Shown: piece by piece, positions 15,674 to 25,240 of the stretch | Numbering within the stretch: position 1 is the stretch's first letter | Layout: the number at the start of each line of letters is the position of its first letter | Origin: Verrucomicrobiota bacterium JB023 | GTDB taxonomy: Bacteria > Verrucomicrobiota > Verrucomicrobiia > Verrucomicrobiales > Akkermansiaceae | Assembly (NCBI GenBank): GCA_030673895.1 | Contig: JAUTCR010000046.1 | Location: 1 to 51,128, forward strand | Length of the DNA stretch: 51,128 nucleotides | Direction of reading: 5' to 3' | Notes under the pieces: generated by a model | Database searches by the model: none | The model's input: the letters and a program-made list of their open reading frames with translations, nothing else | Told to the model about the DNA's origin: nothing | Program-made: the position numbers and the translations under genes

Positions 15674-16796
15674 AGTGCCCCATCGCCGAGGTCCACCCGA
15701 TGGAGGCGAGACCGGTGAAGATGAAGAGCCCGAGGGCCAGCCAGACGAGCACCTTGGGGCGCATCAGCGTCTGGTAGAGGAAGAGCAACTTAACGTCCAT
15801 CATCGGGCCGAAGACGAGGAAAGCGAGCCGGGCCGCACTGCGGGCGAAGGCGGGTGGGGCGAGGGTGGCCGCGATGAAGGCGTCCGAGGTGGAGCAGAGG
15901 CTGAGGAGGAAGGCGAGAACCATGAAGGCTGCTGTCTGGCCAAAGGCGGAGCCCTGCATATTCTCCAGCCATTCCGCGCCAGGTGCGATGCCGACATTGA
16001 AGAGGGCGGTGATGATGCAGCCAATGGTGAAATAGACCCCAACGTCGGTGAAGTCCTTGAGCGCGGCGCGCATGGCAGCGACGAGCTTCGAGGCCGACCG
16101 TTGCGTCGCAGGGCTGGCAATGACCCCGTGGTCATGCCCACAGTCGGAGTGAGCATGGGAATGGTCGTGGTCATGAGAGTGATCGTGCCCGCAGCTGGAA
16201 TGGTCGTGGGCATGGTCGTGCCCACAGCTGGAATGGTCATGAGAATGACCGTGGGAATGCTCGTGGTGGTGGGCGTGCCCGTGCTCGTCTCCAGCGTCGC
16301 TCTCATTCTTTCGATTCAGCGAGCGCAAGAGACTATCCTTAAGGATTTGCTCGACGGGGAAGCGGAGGATGATGAGGCCCGTGAGGGTGGCGGCGGCATA
16401 CCCAAGGAGCACGCGTGAGAAGGTGAAGAACTCCGGTCGATCCGGGAACGCGTCCATCGCGGGGAAGGCGTTCCAAGTGGAGAGGATGGTGATGGGATTC
16501 ACGATGGGCGCGGCGAGCATGTAAGCGAAGGCGCAACTGACGGGGAGGCCCTTGGCGACCAGTCGGCGGATGACGGGGACCACCGCGCACTCGCAGACAG
16601 GCAGGATGAGGCCAAGCAAGCCGGAGACGAGGACTGCGAGCACCTTGTTCTTGGGAAGGATTCGCTCCATCATCCCCGGAGGGAGATAGACGCTCAGAAT
16701 TCCGGAGAAGAGGGTGCCTAGGAAGATGAATGGCGCCCCTTCCAAGAGGATGGAGAGGAATGCGAGGGAGAAGTTGGCGAAGTTCTCAGAAAGCAC
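15672..16796 (-). CDS. Permease of the ArsP/SO_0444 family with histidine-rich loop
   Basis: A 374-residue integral membrane protein of the DUF318/ArsP_1 permease family, which exports metal or metalloid species. About eight hydrophobic segments flank a large cytosolic or periplasmic loop. PVCECAVVPV (Cys68, Cys70) is the family's conserved cysteine motif. Residues 172-223 form an extraordinarily His-rich loop with three (S/D)CGHDH units, expected to bind Zn, Cu or Ni. The combination fits SO_0444-type copper/zinc efflux permeases. The start at 16796 gives MLSENFANFS right before the first membrane segment. It is monocistronic and convergent with the sulfatase. Confidence 0.85.
   Translation of the reverse strand: MLSENFANFSLAFLSILLEGAPFIFLGTLFSGILSVYLPPGMMERILPKNKVLAVLVSGLLGLILPVCECAVVPVIRRLVAKGLPVSCAFAYMLAAPIVNPITILSTWNAFPAMDAFPDRPEFFTFSRVLLGYAAATLTGLIILRFPVEQILKDSLLRSLNRKNESDAGDEHGHAHHHEHSHGHSHDHSSCGHDHAHDHSSCGHDHSHDHDHSHAHSDCGHDHGVIASPATQRSASKLVAAMRAALKDFTDVGVYFTIGCIITALFNVGIAPGAEWLENMQGSAFGQTAAFMVLAFLLSLCSTSDAFIAATLAPPAFARSAARLAFLVFGPMMDVKLLFLYQTLMRPKVLVWLALGLFIFTGLASIGWTSAMGH
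16128..16283 (-). repeat. Coding repeat encoding the permease's His-rich loop
   Basis: Within the permease gene, codons for histidine alternate with Ser, Gly, Asp and Ala. Three copies of a CGHDH-type unit (two SSCGHDH and one SDCGHDH) recur with spacers of 4 and 10 residues. The DNA repeats are imperfect, consistent with expansion of a metal-binding loop. Confidence 0.8.
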
Positions 16797-16980
16797 GGGG
16801 GGCAGCTTCGGCTCTCCGTGAGGGGAGTCCAGACTAAGTTTGTGGCGAGCGCCTTGTCGCGGGCACGGGCCGACGAGAACGGTCGCCTTGGGGGTCTCAA
16901 TCTTTTATCTTTTTTGCTATTCAAACAATGTTGGTTATTTACTCTGGAAGAGAACGGTTTCAGCGAACTGAAGTTTCTTA

Positions 16981-18120
16981 ATGCGAGTAGTCCAGACATC
17001 CCTCCGTGCTCCTCTCGATGACCTCCCGGTCTTCGAAAAAAGGGGGAAGGGGGACTGCTTGGCGCTCGTTTTCGCCCCCCGTGAGTGGATGTCTGATCCG
17101 GCCTTTCGGAAGAGGATCCGCGAGTCGTTACCCGGGGGCGCTCGCGTGGCGGGATGCAGCACTTCGGGGGAAATTCATGCCGATGGCACCCATGAGGAAT
17201 CCGCGGTGGTGACTTTCATCGATTTCGACTCAACGGAGGTGGAGCTCGTCGTCAAGGATGGCAGTCGGGCCCAAGGTCCCGACCAATTCGGGGAGGAAAT
17301 GGGCGAGGCCATCCTTGCCAAGGTTCCCAAGCCGGCCTCAGTGATCGTTTTTTCGGACGGGTTGGGCTTGAATGGGACCAATCTGGTCCATGGCTTGTTC
17401 ACCATTCTGGCACCCCACTGCCCTTTTTCCGGAGGGATGGCTGCTGATGGCGAGACCTTCGAGACGACGCTTGTCTTGGTCGATGATGAGGTGTTCGCAG
17501 GCTCCGTGCTCGCTGTGGTCCTGAAGGGCGACCGACTCAAGACCTCCACTGCCTCGGTCTCCGGATGGCGCCCCTTCGGCACCTTTCGCGAGGTGACCGA
17601 CTCCGAGGACAATTGTCTCCGCTCTCTCGATGGCGAAACCGCGCTCAAAGTTTACTCATCCTATCTGGGACCGGATGCCGCGGATCTGCCCGCTTCGGGA
17701 GCCATTTATCCCCTCGAGGTCCATCCCCGCGATGGTTCGCCTCCGGTGATCCGGGGACTGCTGACCCTGGATCGGGAGGCGGAGAGCCTCACCTTCGCGG
17801 GCGACATCCCGCAAGGTTCCATCGTCCGGCTGATGAATGCGAGCTACGACCAGTTGGTCGATGGCGCGGCGGAGGCGGCCCGCATTGCGGCTTCCCACGT
17901 GCCGTCCGCCGAGCTGGCGCTAGTCGTCAGCTGCGTTGGCCGGAAACTTGCTCTGGGTTCCTACAGCGACCTTGAGGTGGAGGCCGTCAAGGAGATGCTC
18001 CCTGCCCGGACTCTACTGACCGGCTTCCACTCCTATGGAGAGATTGGATACGACCGTAAGGTCAGCCGGATACAACATCACAATCAAACGATGACCGTCA
18101 CCCTCTTCCGGGAGGACTAA
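16981..18120 (+). CDS. FIST-domain sensory protein
   Basis: A 379-residue cytosolic protein with the FIST_N domain (about 25-215, containing GARVAGCSTSGEI and the GGMAADG region) and the FIST_C domain (about 220-360, containing RIAASHVPSAELALVVSCVGRK and the C-terminal GFHSYGEIGY). FIST modules sense small ligands, probably amino acids, and pass the signal to kinases or cyclases. No catalytic or membrane segment is present. The next gene, 12 bases downstream, is a hybrid histidine kinase without its own sensor, so this protein is likely its input partner. Confidence 0.92.
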   Translation: MRVVQTSLRAPLDDLPVFEKRGKGDCLALVFAPREWMSDPAFRKRIRESLPGGARVAGCSTSGEIHADGTHEESAVVTFIDFDSTEVELVVKDGSRAQGPDQFGEEMGEAILAKVPKPASVIVFSDGLGLNGTNLVHGLFTILAPHCPFSGGMAADGETFETTLVLVDDEVFAGSVLAVVLKGDRLKTSTASVSGWRPFGTFREVTDSEDNCLRSLDGETALKVYSSYLGPDAADLPASGAIYPLEVHPRDGSPPVIRGLLTLDREAESLTFAGDIPQGSIVRLMNASYDQLVDGAAEAARIAASHVPSAELALVVSCVGRKLALGSYSDLEVEAVKEMLPARTLLTGFHSYGEIGYDRKVSRIQHHNQTMTVTLFRED

Positions 18121-18132
18121 GCCCAGTTGCTC

Positions 18133-20139
18133 ATGTCGACCGTTCCTCACAAGCTCCTCAAGCTTCAAGCCCGCAAGTTCCTCGCTAACGTGGCGACAGG
18201 CAGCTCGATTGAGACAGCTTTGGCAGAATCGTCGCCGGAGGAAGTCAGTCGCTTCCTCGCGGCAATTTCGGAAAGTTATACCGCTGCCGAGAAGCAGTCC
18301 CGGCGACAGGCTTACGCGCTTGAGATCAGCACTGAGGAGGCCAATCGCTTCATGACCCGGGTCAAGGATATCAACCGTGATCTGGAGGAATCCCTTGAGC
18401 TGGTCCGGCTGCAGGTGCTCGATCTTAAGAAGAGATACCCGGAGGCGCTCGGCGTCTTCGATGCCGAAGAAACGGATGCGCCGACCATTGTCCGCGAAAT
18501 CCAGCAGCTTGTCCGCGTGTGGCACTACCACCTGGCCACGATCGAGGAGTCCAAAAAGTTGGCGGACCGTTTGCGTGAGGAAGCGGATCAGGCGAATCAG
18601 GCCAAGTCCGACTTCCTTGCCGCCATGAGTCACGAGATCCGAACGCCCCTCAACGGCGTGATCGGGATGGCGGGAATCCTATTGAATATGGAGCTGGGCG
18701 CCGACCAGCGGGAACATGTCGAGACGATCCAAGGTTGTGGCGAGACCTTGCTCTCATTGATTAACGACATCCTCGATTACTCGAAGATTGAGTCCGGCAG
18801 CCTCGAGCTGGAGGAGGAGGACTTCAATTTGCGCGAAGCCATTGAGGACTCCCTCGAGCTATTCAAGCCAGCCGTCGCCAAGAAGAATCTCGAGCTGCTG
18901 CTCGATCTGGACCGCGACCTCCCGGAGAGCTTGATCGGGGACGTCACCCGCTTCCGTCAGGTGATCGTCAATTTGGTGGGCAATGCGGTCAAATTCACTT
19001 CCGAAGGCACGATCACCATCTCGGTAGGGAAGAACGAGAGCACGGGGCGCAAAGGCAATTGGCTGGTAAGGGTGACTGACAGTGGGATTGGGATCCCAGA
19101 GGATCGCTTGGGCCATCTTTTCCAAGTCTTCACGCAAGCGCATAGCTCGACGACGCGTCACTTTGGCGGGACAGGCCTCGGGCTGGCAATCAGTCGCCGC
19201 CTCGTCACCGCCATGGGCGGAGTGATCTGGGTGGAGAGCAAAGTGGGCCAGGGCTCGACCTTTTCCTTCACCATGCAGATGCCAGTGGGCCGGGGAGGAT
19301 TGGCCCGGCACCCCGCCAGCCCGCCAGAGAGCTTGCAGGGCTCGACGGTCGTCATCGTGGATGACCATCCTATCAATCTGAAGATCCTGGAAAACAGTCT
19401 TTCCCGCTGGAGAGCCAAGACCGTGGCCTTCGGCTGCCCTGGAGAGGCTCTGGACTGGGTGAAGGCCAGGAATCAGTTCGACCTCCTGATTACCGATCAT
19501 GATATGCCGGTGATGGATGGAAGCGAGCTGATCCGTGCCATCAACCAGCAACTGGATGATTCCGTGGCCGCTCTCGTTCTGACCTCCGTTGCCCATTCGG
19601 TCTCGCCGCCGGATGGGGTCATCGTGGCGAGCAAGCCCATCCGTGAGGCCGAGCTGGCCCGTTGTCTCACCCGGCTCCTGGAGGGGCGGGCGCCCCGCTA
19701 CCGCACGGCTCGCTCGAAGGAGAAGAGCATCCGGTTCTCGCAATTCCCGGCCCGGGTTCTGGTCGTTGAAGATAATCTCACCAACCAGCGCTTGATCCGC
19801 CTCCTGCTGGGCCAGATCGGCGTTGAGGCCTCCTACTGTGTCAATGGTTTGGAGGCCGTGTCCTTTGTGGAGGACCATCAGCCCGACATTATCCTGATGG
19901 ACGTCCGGCTCCCGGAGATGGACGGCCTTCAGGCGACCCGAGTGATCAGAGAGATGGGTGAAGCCATCAAGCAACCCCGCATCATTGGTTTGTCCGCGGA
20001 TGCCCTGGCCAACGAGAGGGAAGCGGGACTGGCCTCCGGCATGGATGCCTATCTCACCAAGCCCATCCTCCGCCCGGAGCTCTTCTCAGCGCTCCATGAG
20101 AACTGTCGCATCATCTGTGGCGAACCCGCCTTGGATTGA
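18133..20139 (+). CDS. Cytosolic hybrid histidine kinase with two receiver domains
   Basis: A 668-residue kinase starting at the ATG 18133 (a TTG at 18127 is less likely). Residues 1-150 form a helical, coiled-coil N-terminus without PAS or membrane segments. HisKA follows with the phosphoacceptor in [11 protein letters not shown] (His167), then HATPase_c with GNAVKFT, DSGIGI and [10 protein letters not shown]. Two receiver domains complete it: REC1 with VIVDDHPIN, phosphoacceptor [11 protein letters not shown] and a SKP lysine, and REC2 with [22 protein letters not shown] and TKP. Both receivers look intact. No HPt domain or cognate response regulator is adjacent. It is transcribed with the FIST gene, which probably supplies its signal. 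Confidence 0.93.
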   Translation: MSTVPHKLLKLQARKFLANVATGSSIETALAESSPEEVSRFLAAISESYTAAEKQSRRQAYALEISTEEANRFMTRVKDINRDLEESLELVRLQVLDLKKRYPEALGVFDAEETDAPTIVREIQQLVRVWHYHLATIEESKKLADRLREEADQANQAKSDFLAAMSHEIRTPLNGVIGMAGILLNMELGADQREHVETIQGCGETLLSLINDILDYSKIESGSLELEEEDFNLREAIEDSLELFKPAVAKKNLELLLDLDRDLPESLIGDVTRFRQVIVNLVGNAVKFTSEGTITISVGKNESTGRKGNWLVRVTDSGIGIPEDRLGHLFQVFTQAHSSTTRHFGGTGLGLAISRRLVTAMGGVIWVESKVGQGSTFSFTMQMPVGRGGLARHPASPPESLQGSTVVIVDDHPINLKILENSLSRWRAKTVAFGCPGEALDWVKARNQFDLLITDHDMPVMDGSELIRAINQQLDDSVAALVLTSVAHSVSPPDGVIVASKPIREAELARCLTRLLEGRAPRYRTARSKEKSIRFSQFPARVLVVEDNLTNQRLIRLLLGQIGVEASYCVNGLEAVSFVEDHQPDIILMDVRLPEMDGLQATRVIREMGEAIKQPRIIGLSADALANEREAGLASGMDAYLTKPILRPELFSALHENCRIICGEPALD

Positions 20140-20250
20140 ACGGGTGCGAGACGAGGTGAGAGGGTTTGGGCAAGTGTTTACACCGAGTAAGGATATACTT
20201 TACGTATCCTTTCTTGCCAGCTGAAGGCTTTTACCCAAGTTTCCTCATCC

Positions 20251-22377
20251 GTGAGAACGATATCCGCTTCGCTGGCATTCTTGGCCATGTTTACCAGCCA
20301 GCTGTTTTGCCAAGACCGTCATCTTTCGGAGCGATTGCCGATGGATTGTTCCTTTTACTTTGATCTCCATTGCGATGAACCAGGAGAGTTCTGGAATGAG
20401 CTGATGGATTCCTTGCTCGTTGAGAAGGAGTTTATTATGCGCGATTTGGTCGACGAGGAGCTGCGCAATGAGTTGGACGAGCTGAAAGAGCAATATGGGG
20501 AGGATTTGCCGCTTCCTACAGGCTCCTCGGAGGTTAAAGACTTGTCTGACTTGGGTGAATTCTTGGGCGGGGACTTCGTCTTTGCGGTGGGCGGCGAAGG
20601 AAGCGAATTCTTGAGCAAGACCGGGCCCCTCTATCACGAGGTGATGTCGATCCTGGCCCGCCTCATCACCATCGGTCAGCTCTCGGCATTGACCGGCTTA
20701 AAAGAAGACGGAGTGCCGGCTGATTATATGGACATGATGGGCCGCATGTTCTCCTCGCAACTCATCGACGAGCAATTGATTGAGGAGTTGATTGTCTCTC
20801 TATCGAGAGGAGGCAAGCTCGCCCTTCCTTCCATCTATCTTGGCTTCAAGCCGGGCGACGCGGACAAAGTTTTTGATGAGTTGAACAATCATGGAGAGGA
20901 GTTGCTTGCGGATGAGGAATTGGCTGTGGAGCGAGTGGTCTTGGATGGGGTGCGCGTGCCAGTCAATGGCGTCCGGCTCAAGGGCGACGGGAACTCAACC
21001 GATGATCTTTGGCCGACCGACGAGGAACGCCCCGACTTCATTGACGAAGAGGTCATCGAAGATCTGAAGGAGGCGATTGATACCCTCGAGCTGACCGTCG
21101 TCTGGGCCAAGGTGGATGGCTGGATCGTGCTTTGGATGGGGAATGGAGAAGAGAACTTTAAGCTCGTTGAGGGAGGGATGCCGTCGCTGGCAGGCGACGG
21201 GCAATTGAACCAGATCTCTGCCCTTGCCGAGACCTCACGGATGCGGGCGCGTTTCCGCGTCTCGAAGGATATTCTCGAGTGCCTTCCGGAATGGCTCAAT
21301 GACTCTCCCGAGTGGCGCGCTCGAGCCTCGCAGATCTCGCTTCATCAAAACTTCGGCGCGAAAAATGAATTGCGGGACTTGGCCTACGAAATGGCGAAGT
21401 ACAGCACGCTGCTCTCCAAGCGGGACGTCGAATCCGATTGGTATGGGACGGCCTGGTTGGACGAGGGATTCCGCCTGGAAACCATCGGAGGGATGAGGGT
21501 TCCTTGGCTCGACTATGACACCGAGTGGACCATGGAAGCCGCCACCGCGAAGATGCCCTACTTCCTACGCGCCCACTGGATGCGCTCGTCCCACTACCGG
21601 GGCTGGCAGTGGCAGCGGAACGTGACTCTCTGGAAGATGCTCGACGCGGCGCTCGCCGAGTTTCTCAGCAATGACGAGGAGATGGCACTCAATGCCTCAT
21701 ACCGCAATCTACTCCGGCAGCCCTTGGATAATCTGGTGACGGCCTCCCACGAGATGGCAATGGAGGGGCTTGGCGACGAAGTCGGGCTCATCGTCGACCT
21801 CGAAGGCCGCATCCCTCCGGTCGAGGAGGTTCCGCCGGAAGTTGCCAATGGCGGGCGAATCCCCCGCTTCCTAGGCTTCCAAAGTGTGGCCGATCGCCAG
21901 GTGGTGGCAGAGCAAGGAGGCCGCATGCTCTCCGAATTCAAAAATCTCTGGAAGCTGACGGAAGGTGCGAACCCGCTCCCATTCCCTGGCGTCATCTCGG
22001 GCGAGATTGAGCAGCTTGAGGTCAATTTTTTCACCTCGCCCTACTTCGATGAGGACTTCATTCCCATCACCGGATTGGGCGAAGAACTTTATTGCTACGG
22101 GAGTTCTCGTCGCTTGTTAGAGCAGCTGGCTCGTGCTCCCCGGACAGACACAGGCAACGGTTTGCTCATCGAGGCGAATTTGGCGAAAATGGGGCAGTTC
22201 CTGAGACAGTGGGACGAGCTTGCCGGGGGAGACTTTGAGGCTGAGGAAGACCAACCGATCAGCGAGGAAGATGTCTGGGCCTTCATCGAGCGTTTCGGCT
22301 CCTTTCGCTATCACCATCGCATGGAGGATGGTGAGCTACGCAGCTCCCTGCAGCTCGAGTTCGCCGATGACGAATGA
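20251..22377 (+). CDS. Secreted protein of unknown function
   Basis: A 708-residue acidic protein with a predicted signal peptide (VRTISASLAFLAMFTSQLFCQ from the GTG at 20251; an ATG at 20287 would cut the leader short). No family is recognised. The sequence is mixed helix and strand with a run of Glu/Asp-rich helices (LVDEELRNELDELKEQYGED), several Trp-containing stretches (DVESDWYGTAWLDEGF, MRSSHYRGWQWQRN) and no cysteine clusters or membrane segments after the leader. It is probably soluble in the periplasm or exported. It is not overlapped by other genes and stands 111 bases after the hybrid kinase. Confidence 0.75.
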   Translation: MRTISASLAFLAMFTSQLFCQDRHLSERLPMDCSFYFDLHCDEPGEFWNELMDSLLVEKEFIMRDLVDEELRNELDELKEQYGEDLPLPTGSSEVKDLSDLGEFLGGDFVFAVGGEGSEFLSKTGPLYHEVMSILARLITIGQLSALTGLKEDGVPADYMDMMGRMFSSQLIDEQLIEELIVSLSRGGKLALPSIYLGFKPGDADKVFDELNNHGEELLADEELAVERVVLDGVRVPVNGVRLKGDGNSTDDLWPTDEERPDFIDEEVIEDLKEAIDTLELTVVWAKVDGWIVLWMGNGEENFKLVEGGMPSLAGDGQLNQISALAETSRMRARFRVSKDILECLPEWLNDSPEWRARASQISLHQNFGAKNELRDLAYEMAKYSTLLSKRDVESDWYGTAWLDEGFRLETIGGMRVPWLDYDTEWTMEAATAKMPYFLRAHWMRSSHYRGWQWQRNVTLWKMLDAALAEFLSNDEEMALNASYRNLLRQPLDNLVTASHEMAMEGLGDEVGLIVDLEGRIPPVEEVPPEVANGGRIPRFLGFQSVADRQVVAEQGGRMLSEFKNLWKLTEGANPLPFPGVISGEIEQLEVNFFTSPYFDEDFIPITGLGEELYCYGSSRRLLEQLARAPRTDTGNGLLIEANLAKMGQFLRQWDELAGGDFEAEEDQPISEEDVWAFIERFGSFRYHHRMEDGELRSSLQLEFADDE

Positions 22378-22408
22378 GGCGCAGGCCCCGGGAGGCGCCT
22401 GGACGCCT
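22378..22408. terminator. GC-rich hairpins between convergent genes
   Basis: Overlapping stems are possible here: GGCGC/GCGCC (22378-22399) and AGGCG/CGCCT (22393-22408), the latter followed by GATTATTTTT. This 33-base space between two converging stops may act as a weak bidirectional terminator. Confidence 0.4.
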
Positions 22409-22410
22409 GA

Positions 22411-24162
22411 TTATTTTTGGATGGTGACGCGGTCACCGAGCTTGGTCTCCTTCCAGAAAAGTTGGGCCGTGGCCCGGGGGAGGCGGATGCATCCGTGCGA
22501 GGCGAAACGTGAGCCGGTATAGCCCTCATGGAAGCCGATGGCGGTGCATGAGAAGCGCTGAAAGTAGGGCATCGGGGCCTCATTGTAGATGTTCGATCGC
22601 TTGTGTCTCGTCTTGTCAGTGATGACGTATTCCCCGGGAGGAGTCCGGTAGCCGGAGCGACCGGTCGATACCTGGGAGGTTCTAACCAATTCACCATCCC
22701 GATAGTAGCGAACCTTTTGCTCGGAGAGGTCGATAACAAATTTTCGCCGTTGGTCTTCATCCCGATACGATACTCCTAGTAACAGCTGTTGCATGGGCAC
22801 GTTCTTGTTCTCCGCAGCCATCTGGATGGGATATACCACCCCGGGGGCGCTGGTCCCTTGGAAGCGATCGACACCCAACTCAATGAGACGCTCCGCCACC
22901 GTCAACTGACCGCGCATCACGGCGACCATCAGCGGGGTCAGCCCGGTTTCATTCCGGCAATACCAGTCGAGGAATCCTTTTTTGCCGAAGTGTTCGCGAA
23001 ATTCCTCGCTGACTGGTTCCGCCATAACGGCATCGAGAGCGGGCCGATTGTCGTGATTGATTAAGGCAAGGGCGCATTGGGTGCGGTCCATGGCGAGCGC
23101 GAGAAAGAGGGCCCGCTGCCCTTCGCGAGCCATCTCATCGGGGTTTGCTCCGTGGGAAAGCAGGCGGTTCAGGAGGCTAACGCGACCGTAGCGGATGGCA
23201 TGGATCAGGGGCGATTCTCCTTCCGGGCCTTGCTCGAGAGGGGATGCTCCCTTGGCCAGCAGCTGGGAGATGGCAGGGTCATTCTCTGCCCGAATGGCGA
23301 GCCAAAGGGTGTCGGAGATGTCCTCACAGCGGGGCAGCAGGAGATCGATGATGGGGCGGTAGTCCTTGGCGAGCGCGAGCTGGAGGGGACGCTGGCCGTT
23401 GGTGAGCGGGGCTTCGGCGTCGGCACCAGTCAAGAGGAGGTTGCCGCAGAGCTGGGTGAGAGTCTCTGCGGATAGGCCCCAGTCATCGGCTCGGTTGATG
23501 AGCTGTGCAATAACGGGCTCACCTGCCAGCAAGATGTCGGCCTCGGCCCCTTTCTCAAGCAGCGAGGCCACCAGCCGGGGGCGGTTGTCTTGCAAGGCGA
23601 GGGCGAGGAGGCTCTGGTTGTCACTTGCGGGTGAATCGGGTGACGCTCCTTCTTTAAGGAGAAAATCGACCAGCCCGGGCTGATCGGCCAGATAGTAGCC
23701 GGGGAGAGCGAGCTCCCCATTGGGCAGCGTGTAGTCCGGAGAGGCGCCCTTGGCAATGAGTGAGGAGGCCAGCTCGAGTTCGCCCTTCTCCAAAAGGATG
23801 GAGAGAGGCGTGTGACCGTAGCTGTCTCTGGCATTGAGGTCGCTGCCCTCGGCCTCCAGGAGGGGAAGGAGATGATAGTGCTCATTGGCCAGTGCGTGAT
23901 GGAGGGGTGTGCAGCCGTTGCCGTCGAGCGAGGTGAATGCCAGGCCACTGCGGGAGAGCAGGCGGAGCAAAGGCAAATCGCCCCGGGCAGCTGCCGCATG
24001 CAGCTCGGCTGATGAGGGCTCTTTTCCCAAGGCATTCAACTCGCGTTTGGCCACTGCGGGATCCGCGAAGTAGCCCTTCTGCTGCAGGATATAGCCAGTC
24101 AACCCGGCGGCCGCGAGCAAGAGGAAGACACTGGGCAGGAAAATCTTGAGAAATCGTCGCAT
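22411..24162 (-). CDS. Ankyrin-repeat protein fused to an L,D-transpeptidase (YkuD) domain
   Basis: A 583-residue membrane-anchored protein. An N-terminal transmembrane segment (about 5-28, FLKIFLPSVFLLLAAAGLTGYI) is followed by roughly ten ankyrin-type repeats (about 55-450; for example GNGCTPLHHALANEHYHLLPLLEAEGSDLN and TGLTPLMVAVMRGQLTVAERLIELG). The last ~110 residues form a YkuD domain with the catalytic motif SHGCIRL (Cys558) and the His of GFHEGYTGSRF. Such enzymes make 3-3 cross-links in peptidoglycan or attach proteins to it. The orientation places both domains in the periplasm. This pairing is unusual; the ankyrin array may recruit a partner. Confidence 0.9.
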   Translation of the reverse strand: MRRFLKIFLPSVFLLLAAAGLTGYILQQKGYFADPAVAKRELNALGKEPSSAELHAAAARGDLPLLRLLSRSGLAFTSLDGNGCTPLHHALANEHYHLLPLLEAEGSDLNARDSYGHTPLSILLEKGELELASSLIAKGASPDYTLPNGELALPGYYLADQPGLVDFLLKEGASPDSPASDNQSLLALALQDNRPRLVASLLEKGAEADILLAGEPVIAQLINRADDWGLSAETLTQLCGNLLLTGADAEAPLTNGQRPLQLALAKDYRPIIDLLLPRCEDISDTLWLAIRAENDPAISQLLAKGASPLEQGPEGESPLIHAIRYGRVSLLNRLLSHGANPDEMAREGQRALFLALAMDRTQCALALINHDNRPALDAVMAEPVSEEFREHFGKKGFLDWYCRNETGLTPLMVAVMRGQLTVAERLIELGVDRFQGTSAPGVVYPIQMAAENKNVPMQQLLLGVSYRDEDQRRKFVIDLSEQKVRYYRDGELVRTSQVSTGRSGYRTPPGEYVITDKTRHKRSNIYNEAPMPYFQRFSCTAIGFHEGYTGSRFASHGCIRLPRATAQLFWKETKLGDRVTIQK

Positions 24163-24325
24163 CAGTCGGATGAAGAGGGGAGAGGAACACTATCCATAGC
24201 GGGAAAGGCAGTGCTCGCCAAGTCCGGGATAAGCGCGTGTGGTTAGTCTGCCCGGATGGCAGATGGCGATGAGAAACTGGCTCTTTGTTTCTCTTGCCGA
24301 AGGAGGGGGAGAGGAGGCATGGTTG

Positions 24326-25111
24326 ATGGGAAAGGTTGAACGACTAATGTTTAAGAGACTGGGAAATTTGATAAAAGGCTTCTTCGGCTTGTTTGTCGGT
24401 AATTTGGAGAAGAAGAATCCGGAGGCTCTTCTCGATGTGGAGAAAGAGAACCTGCGTCGGCAGATTGCGGAATTCAACAAGGGGCTGGCAGCCCATGCCG
24501 GGGTGGTCGAGCGTCTGATCACGCAGGCGAAGAAGCTGGATCGGGAGGAAGACGATCTGCGGGCCAAAACCACGGCGAACCTCAAGGCTGGCAACCGGGA
24601 TGCCGCCGGGGAGTATGCACTCAAGCTGAAGCAGGTGCAGAAGGAGCATGATGAAGTCAAGGAGCAGCTCGAGGCGGCGGAGACTCGTTATCAGGAGCTG
24701 ACCAAGGCGCGGGACGTCTCCGTGAAAGAGGCGAAGGAGAAGATCGACCGCCTCGCCCGCGATATTGATGACATGAAGGTCCAGAAGGCCATGGCCGAAC
24801 TCAACGAAATGGCAGCAGGCATGGTGACCGAAATCGGAGGCGCGGGTGATACGCTCAATCGCCTTGAAGGAATCGTCGAGGAGGAGCGGACCAAGGCGGC
24901 GGGCCGGGCCCGGGTCGCCAAGGATCAGCTGGACCTCGGTGACATTGAGCAAAAGGCCGCCGAGCAGGATGCGCTCGCCGATTTGGCATTGGCCGAGTTC
25001 GCGGCGGCGGAAGGTATTGAGATGGAGACCGGTGGCAGCGCCTCAAGCAGTGAGAGCCCTGGCTCCGAATCGACGGGGTCCACCATGGGGCCCGTCAAAG
25101 AGGGCGAGTGA
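24326..25111 (+). CDS. PspA/IM30-family membrane-associated coiled-coil protein
   Basis: A 261-residue protein of the phage-shock/Vipp1 family that stabilises stressed cytoplasmic membranes. The ATG at 24326 has GAGGAGG 8 bases upstream; an internal ATG at 24347 gives MFKRLGNLIKGFFG, the usual family start, and cannot be excluded. The amphipathic N-terminal helix is followed by NPEALLDVEKENLRRQI and long coiled coils (about 45-190) and a low-complexity Ser/Gly/Glu tail. No pspF, pspB or pspC homologues are nearby. It is transcribed opposite the ankyrin-YkuD gene and ends at a strong terminator. Confidence 0.87.
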   Translation: MGKVERLMFKRLGNLIKGFFGLFVGNLEKKNPEALLDVEKENLRRQIAEFNKGLAAHAGVVERLITQAKKLDREEDDLRAKTTANLKAGNRDAAGEYALKLKQVQKEHDEVKEQLEAAETRYQELTKARDVSVKEAKEKIDRLARDIDDMKVQKAMAELNEMAAGMVTEIGGAGDTLNRLEGIVEEERTKAAGRARVAKDQLDLGDIEQKAAEQDALADLALAEFAAAEGIEMETGGSASSSESPGSESTGSTMGPVKEGE

Positions 25112-25180
25112 GGAAAGTAGAAGCCGTGGACACGTTAGCGTGTTCGGGTGTTTCTCCTTGTTAGGATAATTGGATAAGAA

Positions 25181-25212
25181 GGCAGGACCCGTCGTGGGCC
25201 CTGCCTTTTTTT
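25181..25212 (+). terminator. Terminator of the PspA-like gene
   Basis: GGCAGGACCC (25181-25190) pairs with GGGCCCTGCC (25196-25205) with one A-C mismatch and a 5-base loop, followed by seven T's (to 25212). It lies 70 bases after the PspA stop. Confidence 0.88.
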
Positions 25213-25240
25213 GAGGCAGGCTGGGAACGCTGCTTTCAAA

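Noticed and set aside
16128-16283. Possible CRISPR-like tandem repeat
   Set aside because: The repeats are in frame, imperfect and encode a His-rich protein loop.
18859-19974. 371-codon minus-strand ORF inside the hybrid kinase
   Set aside because: Shadow of the kinase reading frame; no domain-like sequence.
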